DNA of 64,000 nt, taken from positions 19,920-83,919 of the forward strand of contig JANINW010000014.1 in assembly GCA_024508935.1 (NCBI GenBank). Direction: 5' to 3'. The translations under genes and the position numbers were made by a program. The first letter of the stretch is position 1, and each line of letters begins with the position of its first letter. Below are positions 24,564 to 32,729 of this stretch, one piece after another. The stretch comes from Flavipsychrobacter sp. Lineage in GTDB: Bacteria; Bacteroidota; Bacteroidia; Chitinophagales; Chitinophagaceae. The notes below the pieces were generated by a model, which had not been told where the DNA came from, ran no database searches, and saw nothing but the letters and a program-made list of their open reading frames with translations.

Positions 24564-26135
24564 TTAATGTGCAATGGTAATTTTTTCTTTCAGCACTTGT
24601 TCGGGTGTTCGTACCTGTATTATATAATTACCGGCAGGCAACAAGCTTATGTCTGCCTGCAGTATATAGTAACCAGCATGTGATTCATTTTTTACCAGCG
24701 GCTTTATCATACGGCCCTGCATATCTATAATGTCAATATCCAGTTTCGTTTCTTTTTCAAAATAGCATTTCACCAGCAGTTTATCCGATGCAGGATTAGG
24801 GTATACGGATAATAATTGCTGCCCGCGATAATAGTTATTGGGTACAGACAGGTCTACCAACTTACTGGTATCAATAGAAATATTTTCATCCCCCGGCTTA
24901 TATGTTGTCCATACAAAATAAGTAAGCATCATCTCGTCTGTTGTTGATTCTCCTTCCGATACATCTATCGGCGGGTTGCTTGGGTTCTCATGATTGCCAG
25001 TAGTGTTGTCATAAAATGCATTGGAAAATACAGTAGTACCGGCGCTGATTTTTGTGATCTTGCGCATCATGTAGAAACCCTGCCAGTGAAAATCCCAGTC
25101 CGGTATATTAATATAGTTAACCGTATCGTTAGTCGGGGTAATGCCAAAGCAGTTTATGCTGCGGCCTATAAGGTGCATGTGTGGTGCTAGGCCTAGTAAG
25201 GATGCATCCAGCGGGCTGGTAAACTGCTCTGTAAATTGTTTTTTTGTATTGGCCGGTATAAATAATGGGGAAGGAGAGATATTGGTCTGGTGGTTCAATA
25301 TGGGGTCTATACGCACACTGCGTGTGGCGGGCGCAAAGTAAAAACGCACTTTAGTGCTGTCTGCCTGCCCGCTGGTACCGGCAGGATAATGTATCTGCAA
25401 AACAATATCTGCATTTTTAGGCAGACGCACGCCAAAGCCTGATGGCAGGCGTATAGGCGGAGACCCCGGCACCCATCCGCCCAGCATAATGGCTGAATTG
25501 CTACCAACGCCACCAAAATTTACATATCCCGGGCCGGGATATGCAGCATCCAATGCCGCACAGGCACCGGTAGTGTCGGCGTATACCAGCACATGGTGTA
25601 CTATACCGCGGTTGCCTGGTACAGCTTCAAAGGCATTAATGAATTTGTCTGCGGTTACACCACTGGGTATCACAAAACATTGGTATACATCTTTTGTATT
25701 TGCTGTAGATGTGAAGGTGGGTATTTTAATGGTTAGGTCGGCAATGCCGGGCAGGTCGCCATTGTTGCTGAATACCGGCACCGGCGGTGCCAGGGTAGTA
25801 TCTCCTTTGGGTGCACCGGCATTCACCCAGTTCACAATTTTATCAATCTCTGTTTGCGACAGCAGGCGTTCATGTGCCAGCCTGTTAAAATTAGGGTCTG
25901 GCGGCCATGGCGGCATTTCCCTGCTTTGTACCTGCGCTTCAATAGTGCTTTGTTCGCTTACGGCATCAGTGGCTGTTATGAGCGGGAAGGGGGCGATACC
26001 ACCACTGCGGTGGCAGTTAGCGCATTTGTTATACAATATAGGCGCTATATCTGTACTCCACACCGGTGTTTGGGCTTTTGCAGAGTTGCCAAAACCCAGG
26101 CTTAATAATAATATAACTGGTATAAGTTTATTCAT
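24564..26135 (-). CDS. T9SS-secreted protein with cytochrome c motif and copper monooxygenase-like (PHM) domains
   Basis: The product has 523 residues. After a signal peptide (PVILLLSLGFGNSAKA), a haem motif CANCH (Cys38, Cys41, His42) lies in a c-type cytochrome-like region with PPWPPDP. Then come the two copper type II ascorbate-dependent monooxygenase halves. Their copper ligands can be matched: His180-His181 in IVHHVLV, His249 in QIHYP (first site), and His319-x-His321 in APHMHLIG with Met402 in DEMM (second site). The C-terminus (about 445-523) is a type A sorting domain with YPNPASDKL. It is exported across the outer membrane. Substrate unknown; haem as electron donor is inference. Confidence 0.88.
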   Translation of the reverse strand: MNKLIPVILLLSLGFGNSAKAQTPVWSTDIAPILYNKCANCHRSGGIAPFPLITATDAVSEQSTIEAQVQSREMPPWPPDPNFNRLAHERLLSQTEIDKIVNWVNAGAPKGDTTLAPPVPVFSNNGDLPGIADLTIKIPTFTSTANTKDVYQCFVIPSGVTADKFINAFEAVPGNRGIVHHVLVYADTTGACAALDAAYPGPGYVNFGGVGSNSAIMLGGWVPGSPPIRLPSGFGVRLPKNADIVLQIHYPAGTSGQADSTKVRFYFAPATRSVRIDPILNHQTNISPSPLFIPANTKKQFTEQFTSPLDASLLGLAPHMHLIGRSINCFGITPTNDTVNYINIPDWDFHWQGFYMMRKITKISAGTTVFSNAFYDNTTGNHENPSNPPIDVSEGESTTDEMMLTYFVWTTYKPGDENISIDTSKLVDLSVPNNYYRGQQLLSVYPNPASDKLLVKCYFEKETKLDIDIIDMQGRMIKPLVKNESHAGYYILQADISLLPAGNYIIQVRTPEQVLKEKITIAH

Positions 26136-26235
26136 GATGCGAGCATTGAATTACACAAATTAATTAAATATTGAATTATTTCAACTGTTTTCGGGCTTCA
26201 TACGGCTTTTACATTTTATAAGCGCCGATACATAT

Positions 26236-26243
26236 TATATTTG
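26236..26243 (+). promoter_or_regulatory. Bacteroidota -7 promoter element for valS (TATATTTG)
   Basis: A perfect TAnnTTTG box lies 28 bases before the valS ATG. No T-box-like element is visible in the short leader. Confidence 0.62.
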
Positions 26244-26271
26244 CAGACTTCAATAGTTTGTATTCAAGCAC

Positions 26272-28902
26272 ATGGAACTCAGTAAGAATTTTCAGCACGG
26301 CGAGGCCGAACAGAAATGGTATGAACACTGGAACAATTCCGGTTATTTCAATTCAAAACCCGATGACCGCCCGCCATATACTATAGTTATGCCGCCGCCT
26401 AACGTAACCGGTGTGCTGCACATGGGCCATGCGCTGAATAATACCGTACAGGACTTGCTGATACGCCGTGCTAAAATGCAGGGCTATAATACCTGCTGGG
26501 TACCCGGTACCGACCACGCCTCTATTGCTACAGAAGCAAAAGTAGTAGGTATGCTGCGTGAGCGGGGTATTGATAAGAAAAACCTGAGCCGTGACGAGTT
26601 CCTCAAATATGCCTGGGAATGGAAAGAAAAATATGGAGGCATAATATTGCAGCAACTGCGTAAGCTGGGCTGTGCCCTCGATTGGGACCGTACCAATTTT
26701 ACAATGGACGATAATTATTACGCCGCTGTAATACGCGTATTCGTAGAATTGTATAACAAGGGTCATATATACCGAGGAGTAAAGATGATCAACTGGGATC
26801 CGAAAGCAAAAACGGCCCTGAGCGATGAGGAGGTAAACTATAAGCAAACCAATTCCAAGCTGTATTATGTACAGTATAAGATAGATAGTGATACGGAAGA
26901 ATATATAACCATTGCAACGGTACGACCCGAGACTATACTGGGTGATACTGCAATATGTGTGCATCCAGATGATCCGCGTTATGCGCACCTGAAGGGGAAA
27001 TATTGTTTTGTACCACTTATTAACCGCCGTATACCTATCATTTTCGATGACTACATCGATATTGAATTTGGTACAGGCGCCTTGAAAGTAACACCTGCGC
27101 ATGACCTGAACGACTATAACCTGGGCCTTAAACACAATCTTGCTGTAGTTGATACGCTCAACGAGGATGGTACGATGAGCGAAGCTGCACAGCTTTATAT
27201 TGGCGAAGACCGTTTTGCTGTTCGTAAAAAGATAGTAGAGGATCTGAAGACTGCCGGCAATTTTGTAAAGGAAGAGGAATACAGTAACCAGGTAGGTTTT
27301 TCTGAAAGAACAGATGTAGTGATAGAGCCACGCTTGTCTATGCAGTGGTGGTGCAATATGCAGGATATGGCCAAGCCTGCGCTGGAAAATGTATTGAATG
27401 ACAATATAGAATTTCATCCAGCTAAATTCAAAAACCTGTACCGCCACTGGATGGAGAACATCAAAGACTGGTGTGTAAGCCGCCAGCTGTGGTGGGGGCA
27501 ACGTATACCCGCTTGGTATGATGCCGAAGGCACTATTTACGTGGCAAACAATGCAGATGAGGCACTGGAACAATACCGTAGCAAAAAGCCTGAACTGGCA
27601 GCATCTAACCCTGCTTTAAGGCAGGATGAAGATGTACTGGATACCTGGTTCAGCAGTTGGTTATGGCCCATGCAGGTATTCGGCTGGAATGAAGCGCCCG
27701 ATAATAAAGACCTGCAATATTATTATCCTACCAATACGCTGGTTACCGCACCAGAGATCATCTTCTTCTGGGTAGCACGTATGGCAATGGCAGGGTATGA
27801 ATTTATGGGGAAGAAGCCTTTCGATAAGGTTTATTTTACAGGTATCGTACGTGATAAGCAAGGCAGGAAAATGAGTAAATCATTAGGCAATTCACCTGAC
27901 CTGCTAAAGCTGATAGAAGATACTGGTGCTGATGCGGTACGTTTTAGCGTAATGATATCGTCGCCCGCCGGTAACGACCTGCTGTTTGATGAAAGCCAGT
28001 TGGAGCAGGGGCGTAATTTCTGCAATAAGATGTGGAATGCCATGAAGCTGGCAAAAGGCTGGGAGAGCCGCGTGTCAGATAGTGTTAAAGAGACCAATAC
28101 TTTTGCCATCGACTGGATGGAGCAACGCATTGCAAAAGTGTCGCTGGAAGTAGATGAGCTGATAAAAGACTTTCGCCTGAGCGAAGCTTTGAAACTCATC
28201 TATTCATTGATATGGGACGATTTCTGTAGTTGGTACCTCGAATGGGTAAAACCTGGAATGGATCAGCCAATAGCTAAAAACACCTATGAAAAGACTATAG
28301 CTATTTATGAGCAGTTGTTGCAATTACTGCATCCGTATATGCCGTTCATTACAGAAGAAATATACCACGCGTTGAAAGAGCGTGCAACTGGTGATGACCT
28401 TATTGTACGTCAATTACCGGTATATGAAGGACTGAACCAGGAATTGCTGAACCATGGCGCAATGCTGCAGGAATTAATAACTGCAGTACGCGATACACGT
28501 AATAAAAACCAGTTAAAGCCCAAAGACACTATAAAGCTTTGGATAGATACCAAACATACCGGCCTGTATAAGCAGGTAGAACATATACTGGCCCGCCAGG
28601 TAAATGCTGAAGAACTGGGATATACTGCTGACGCAAAACAAGGTGCCATATCTATAGTAGTGCAAACGGATAAACTGTATATAGAAGCTGCTGCCGCAGC
28701 CATAGATACAGGTGCACAAAAAGAGCAAATGCGAAAAGAATTGGATTACCTGAAAGGTTTTTTGGTAAGTGTGGAGAAAAAGCTGGGCAACGAACGTTTT
28801 GTGCAGAATGCCAAACCGGAAATAATTGATGCCGAGCGTAAGAAACAAGCAGATGCTGAAGCGAAAATAAAAGCACTTGAAGAAAGCCTGAGTTTATTAT
28901 AA
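26272..28902 (+). CDS. valS: Valine--tRNA ligase
   Basis: The enzyme charges tRNA-Val. The 876 residues show the class I signatures: PPPNVTGVLHMGHALNN (HIGH motif as HMGH), the tryptophan-rich connective domain (CVSRQLWWGQRIPAWYD), and GRKMSKSLGNSPD (KMSKS). A C-terminal coiled coil (QMRKELDYLKGFLVSVEKKLGNERFVQNAKPEII) is the Val-specific tRNA-binding arm. Its neighbour downstream is 10 bases away, so cotranscription is likely. The large open frame on the opposite strand is a shadow. Confidence 0.98.
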   Translation: MELSKNFQHGEAEQKWYEHWNNSGYFNSKPDDRPPYTIVMPPPNVTGVLHMGHALNNTVQDLLIRRAKMQGYNTCWVPGTDHASIATEAKVVGMLRERGIDKKNLSRDEFLKYAWEWKEKYGGIILQQLRKLGCALDWDRTNFTMDDNYYAAVIRVFVELYNKGHIYRGVKMINWDPKAKTALSDEEVNYKQTNSKLYYVQYKIDSDTEEYITIATVRPETILGDTAICVHPDDPRYAHLKGKYCFVPLINRRIPIIFDDYIDIEFGTGALKVTPAHDLNDYNLGLKHNLAVVDTLNEDGTMSEAAQLYIGEDRFAVRKKIVEDLKTAGNFVKEEEYSNQVGFSERTDVVIEPRLSMQWWCNMQDMAKPALENVLNDNIEFHPAKFKNLYRHWMENIKDWCVSRQLWWGQRIPAWYDAEGTIYVANNADEALEQYRSKKPELAASNPALRQDEDVLDTWFSSWLWPMQVFGWNEAPDNKDLQYYYPTNTLVTAPEIIFFWVARMAMAGYEFMGKKPFDKVYFTGIVRDKQGRKMSKSLGNSPDLLKLIEDTGADAVRFSVMISSPAGNDLLFDESQLEQGRNFCNKMWNAMKLAKGWESRVSDSVKETNTFAIDWMEQRIAKVSLEVDELIKDFRLSEALKLIYSLIWDDFCSWYLEWVKPGMDQPIAKNTYEKTIAIYEQLLQLLHPYMPFITEEIYHALKERATGDDLIVRQLPVYEGLNQELLNHGAMLQELITAVRDTRNKNQLKPKDTIKLWIDTKHTGLYKQVEHILARQVNAEELGYTADAKQGAISIVVQTDKLYIEAAAAAIDTGAQKEQMRKELDYLKGFLVSVEKKLGNERFVQNAKPEIIDAERKKQADAEAKIKALEESLSLL

Positions 28903-28912
28903 CTTTAAGCTA

Positions 28913-29398
28913 ATGAAGCATATCAGGAAAATAGCAGCCATAGGGTTATGTGCAGGAATAAGTCTTTCGGTATGGGCACAAACGCAGAAGAAGACTGAAG
29001 AGAAGAAGGAAGCAAAGCTTAAGGTAAAAGCGATACCGGCATACCTGGGGAAAAGTTCGCTGGATGGCGGTGATATAGAGAAGCAGGTGTTTGATTCCCT
29101 GTTGAGACAGGGTATAAGCAGCCGCGACAGTGCAGGGAGGCCGTATAAAGTATTGGGTTTTGCCTTCTCTTACGGAGAGCGTAACCTATACGAAGACTCG
29201 GTAGGCAGACTGATGATGCTCACTGATTACCTGACAGAATACTGCTATGGCGATACGCTATCCACTTTCCTGGTCAATAATATCACCGACCGTTCAAAAG
29301 GAGGAGATACCGTGTATATAGACCAAATAACGGTTTTGTCACCGGAGGGGAAGGGTGCACTGGGTAAGTCTATGCGGTTTATTTTAAAGAAGCATTAA
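28913..29398 (+). CDS. Secreted hypothetical protein resembling a GldM C-terminal domain
   Basis: The product has 161 residues with a signal peptide (IAAIGLCAGISLSVWA) and a Lys/Glu-rich linker. The remainder (IPAYLGKSSLDGGDIEKQ, then VLGFAFSYGER, then GDTVYIDQITVLSPEGKGALGKSMRF) recalls the repeated Ig-like domains at the C-terminus of GldM, a T9SS motor protein, in the order of strands and the final DG-rich block. This is a weak resemblance seen by eye. It follows valS by 10 bases, but the genes are not known partners. Confidence 0.5.
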   Translation: MKHIRKIAAIGLCAGISLSVWAQTQKKTEEKKEAKLKVKAIPAYLGKSSLDGGDIEKQVFDSLLRQGISSRDSAGRPYKVLGFAFSYGERNLYEDSVGRLMMLTDYLTEYCYGDTLSTFLVNNITDRSKGGDTVYIDQITVLSPEGKGALGKSMRFILKKH

Positions 29399-29406
29399 AA
29401 GACTAA

Positions 29407-29438
29407 TTAAGGGCGGCCATGGCCGCCCTTAATATTTA
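29407..29438 (+). terminator. Palindromic terminator
   Basis: A perfect 26-base palindrome (TTAAGGGCGGCC and its complement) is followed by TATTTAAG. The T run is weak. Confidence 0.65.
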
Positions 29439-29467
29439 AGTTAAGCCCAACTGAAAGGGCTATACAC

Positions 29468-31741
29468 ATGTCTTATATTATGATCAACCATACTCCTATG
29501 AGATGTTTTTTCCTGCCCTTCTTATTATGCCTTGTTCTTAACACAACAGCAAGTCCTGTATCTACTTTCAATAAACTCGCCGATGTCAATAAATGCTGGA
29601 AAGAGCAGGCTGATCTGGATGAATTGATCCTTCCCCCTTATAGCGAAAAAACAGACGAGGCATGGATAAAGCTGCATTTAACTTTAGTTGAAAAAGTATT
29701 GCGCTCGCGAGATTGTAAGTCGCTGAATCCGCAACAGCATAAAAACCGCCTGGCTTGTCTCGATCATCTCCATTCATACATGCTGGCAGGGAGTTTCCCG
29801 CAAAATGAAGATTATGCTTACCGTACACCAATTTTTATAGATAAACACGACAATTTTTGTGCGGTAGGCTATTTGATCAAAGCATCTGGGTATGAAAAGA
29901 TATCCCGTATGATACAATCAAAAACTAACCTGGCTTATGTACGCCAGATGAAATATCCAGAATTACTCGATTGGGCAAGCGAGCATGGATTTACAGTGGA
30001 TGAATTGGCATGGATACAACCGAGCTATGCCCCTAAGGAATATCTGAAACCGGTTGGGAAAGGCTTGCAGGGTGAAGTTTTGGAATTATTCGTCGATTCA
30101 GCAGGAAAGAAATTATATGCCGGTGGAAATTTCATTACGGCAGACAGCAGCATAACCGCAAATAATATAGCTTATGTTACAGTGACTGGCAATACATATA
30201 CTTGGCATGCAATGGGCACCGGTACCAACGGTAATGTGCATGCTATAACCCTGTATAATGGGAATATTTTTGTTGCGGGTAATTTTACCAGTGCGGGTGG
30301 TTCAGCCGCAGGAAATGTTGCCTATTGGGATGGCTCGAGCTGGCATACTGCCGGTTGTTTGGATGGTTTAGTGAAAGATCTTGTTGTATTCAACGGAGAT
30401 CTTTATGCTGCAGGCGATTTTGATCTTTGCAATACTTCCGGTGAAGTGAACTTTGCCAAATGGAGCGGCACAGCCTGGCAGGCAATTGCTGGCTTAACCG
30501 GAAGGGTTAATACTATGGAAGTAAGAGATACTTTCTTATTTCTGGGAGGAGCGTTCAGCTACAATGCAGCACAGGTAAATGCAATTAAGTGGAACCATAA
30601 TACAGGCTTCCAGCAGTTTGCAAATAATATAAGAAATGAAGTAAGCGATTTTGCAATATTTTACGATACGGTATATACAGTATGTAAGTTCACAGCCACA
30701 GGAGATACTTCGCTGTGTAAAAGGCTGATTGGCAATAACTGGGATTCGCTAATGAGTAATTATTACCCCTCTCGGGGAACGCTATCATTTAACACGCTAT
30801 GTGTGCAACAGGACACATTTATTGCGGGAGGGGATTTTTATTATTCCCCTATACTGGGAACATATATCGCGAACTCCATCAACGTTACGAGATGGGGGCT
30901 TTACGGAGGCTCGTTTCTAGCCGATAGTGCCATCAATACAATGGCTGTATTTGACAATTCTATATTTGCGGGGGGCAAATTTACGATGGGTATAGGGAGG
31001 CGCTATAATCCAATTCCCAGTCCTGTACCGTTCAGCCTTACAGCTTCCTCATCTGTATCTTGTAAGAATGGTGCTAACGCAACCGCAGTGGCAGCAGGTA
31101 ATTTTGGAACACCACCATACACCTATTTATGGTCAACAGGGCAAACGACAAAATCAATAACTAACCTGTTGCCAGGTACATACGTTGTTGTCGGAACTGA
31201 TGCTAAAGGAGCAAAAGATACTGCAACTGTAAATGTATTTGCTTATTATATCGATACAACTCTTACAAAAGTGCAAAATGTGCTTACTACCTATGAGGCG
31301 TTTCCAGCTACTTATCAATGGGTGAACTGCGACAGTGGTTATATGCACGTAAATGGTGCTACGGCTGCGACGTTTGTAGCTAAGAAAGATGGGAATTACG
31401 CAGTGATCATAAATAAATTTGGTTGCACAGATACCTCTTTATGCTATAATATTTCAATGAATGGTAATCCTAATGGTGTTGAAATCGCGAACGATCGTGG
31501 GAATATAGAGATATTTCCCAATCCGGCTACTGATGTTCTGAATATCCTGCAAAAAGAGCCGGCAAAAGAGATAACATGTAAGGTATATGATATAACCGGT
31601 CGCATGCAGCTGCAAAGCGATGTCACCGGGGAACAATCACAGTTGGACATCCGTTCACTATCACCGGGCATGTATATGTTAGTACTTTGCAGCGATAAAG
31701 GGCACCTGGAAGCAGTCAGGTTTGTAAAGCAGTTGCCTTAG
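29468..31741 (+). CDS. T9SS-secreted protein with propeller-like repeats and one SprB repeat
   Basis: The product has 757 residues. An N-terminal signal (RCFFLPFLLCLVLNTTA) allows a start at 29468 or the in-frame ATG at 29498. Residues 30-190 form an uncharacterised helical domain. Residues about 195-510 are repeats with the pattern LYAGGNFITAD... / FVAGNFTSAGG... / FLGGAFSYN, each a Gly-rich blade plus VAYWDGSSWH-like strands, resembling a galactose-oxidase/Kelch-type propeller. A SprB repeat follows (GTPPYTYLWSTGQTTKSITNL) and then a type A sorting domain (IFPNPATDVLNIL). It is surface or secreted; function unknown. It converges with the arginase gene and the two stop codons share bases. 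Confidence 0.82.
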   Translation: MSYIMINHTPMRCFFLPFLLCLVLNTTASPVSTFNKLADVNKCWKEQADLDELILPPYSEKTDEAWIKLHLTLVEKVLRSRDCKSLNPQQHKNRLACLDHLHSYMLAGSFPQNEDYAYRTPIFIDKHDNFCAVGYLIKASGYEKISRMIQSKTNLAYVRQMKYPELLDWASEHGFTVDELAWIQPSYAPKEYLKPVGKGLQGEVLELFVDSAGKKLYAGGNFITADSSITANNIAYVTVTGNTYTWHAMGTGTNGNVHAITLYNGNIFVAGNFTSAGGSAAGNVAYWDGSSWHTAGCLDGLVKDLVVFNGDLYAAGDFDLCNTSGEVNFAKWSGTAWQAIAGLTGRVNTMEVRDTFLFLGGAFSYNAAQVNAIKWNHNTGFQQFANNIRNEVSDFAIFYDTVYTVCKFTATGDTSLCKRLIGNNWDSLMSNYYPSRGTLSFNTLCVQQDTFIAGGDFYYSPILGTYIANSINVTRWGLYGGSFLADSAINTMAVFDNSIFAGGKFTMGIGRRYNPIPSPVPFSLTASSSVSCKNGANATAVAAGNFGTPPYTYLWSTGQTTKSITNLLPGTYVVVGTDAKGAKDTATVNVFAYYIDTTLTKVQNVLTTYEAFPATYQWVNCDSGYMHVNGATAATFVAKKDGNYAVIINKFGCTDTSLCYNISMNGNPNGVEIANDRGNIEIFPNPATDVLNILQKEPAKEITCKVYDITGRMQLQSDVTGEQSQLDIRSLSPGMYMLVLCSDKGHLEAVRFVKQLP

Positions 31742-32685
31742 TTTACCAACAAAATGTTCACGCTTCTTTGCAGGATATTAAAGGCAATTTCGGCCATCAG
31801 GTTTTCCTTATCCAGCGTAGGGTTTACTTCCGTTATTTCTACGCAGCATATTTTATGGTTCTGCATAAGAGATGCCATCAGGTCTTCGGCTTCGCGTTCT
31901 TTCAGGCCATTACTTACCGGCGTACCCGTACCACGTGATATAGAACTATCCAGGGAGTCCACATCGAATGAAACATAGATATCGTCGCAGGCACTGAGGT
32001 GCATGAGTGTTTGGCGCACCACATTTTCCACCCCTTTGCGGCGTACTTCCTGTACGGGTATCACTTTGATATTGTGTTTTTTGATGAGGTACTCTTCCTC
32101 TTTTTCAAAATCGCGCAAGGCTATATAAACAATATCTTCCGGGTTTATTTTTGGCTGTATCTTACCTATGCCTTTCAACTTGTTCCATGCTTCTATCGTT
32201 TGCGCATCGGGCGAGTGTACCTGGCATTCGGTATTATCATAACCCAATGCAGTTGCCAGGGGCATACCATGCATATTGCCTGAAGGGGTAGTGTATGGTG
32301 TATGGATGTCGGCATGGGCATCTACCCATATTACCCCCAGCCTGTTTTTTGGCTTGGCCATTTTTATGCCCGCAATAGTACCACCGGCAGTACTGTGGTC
32401 GCCAGCCAGCACCAAAGGGAATAAACCGGATTTGATAGTCTCGCTTACTGATTTGGAAATGCGTTCGTACATGGTATAGATACCTTGTATACGTTTGGCA
32501 TAGGGAGAAGCAACAGGCTCATATAGAAGCTTGTTTTCGTTCTCAATTTGCTCGGTAGGGAAGTTTACGAACAAGCTGCTCATAAAGTCGAGTGCGGCTA
32601 TTTTTATAGCATCTATACCCAGGCTGGCCCCGCGGGTACCTGCACCTATTTCAGAGCGTACTTCTATGATCTTTATATTACGCAT
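31738..32685 (-). CDS. Arginase/agmatinase family hydrolase
   Basis: The product has 315 residues from the ATG at 32685. Binuclear manganese ligands are present: GDHS, then DAHADIHTP, and SFDVDSLD, with the family SGNMHGMP and EVNP blocks. The order and spacing fit arginase (L-arginine to ornithine and urea) or formimidoylglutamase. The SxNxHGMP motif favours arginase, though this is inference. The start at 32685 is fixed by the promoter box at 32692-32699, which excludes the longer frame reaching 32721. Confidence 0.92.
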   Translation of the reverse strand: MRNIKIIEVRSEIGAGTRGASLGIDAIKIAALDFMSSLFVNFPTEQIENENKLLYEPVASPYAKRIQGIYTMYERISKSVSETIKSGLFPLVLAGDHSTAGGTIAGIKMAKPKNRLGVIWVDAHADIHTPYTTPSGNMHGMPLATALGYDNTECQVHSPDAQTIEAWNKLKGIGKIQPKINPEDIVYIALRDFEKEEEYLIKKHNIKVIPVQEVRRKGVENVVRQTLMHLSACDDIYVSFDVDSLDSSISRGTGTPVSNGLKEREAEDLMASLMQNHKICCVEITEVNPTLDKENLMAEIAFNILQRSVNILLVN

Positions 32686-32691
32686 AGGCTT

Positions 32692-32699
32692 CAAAGATA
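32692..32699 (-). promoter_or_regulatory. Promoter element for the arginase gene (TATCTTTG)
   Basis: A perfect box on the minus strand ends six bases before the ATG at 32685, so the transcript should be leaderless or nearly so. Confidence 0.62.
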
Positions 32700-32729
32700 T
32701 TAAAAGCCCCTTGCAAGGCAAAAACAGGC

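Noticed and set aside
26353-27573. Minus-strand open frame of 406 codons
   Set aside because: It is antisense to valS, which is certain; its composition is that of a reverse-frame shadow.
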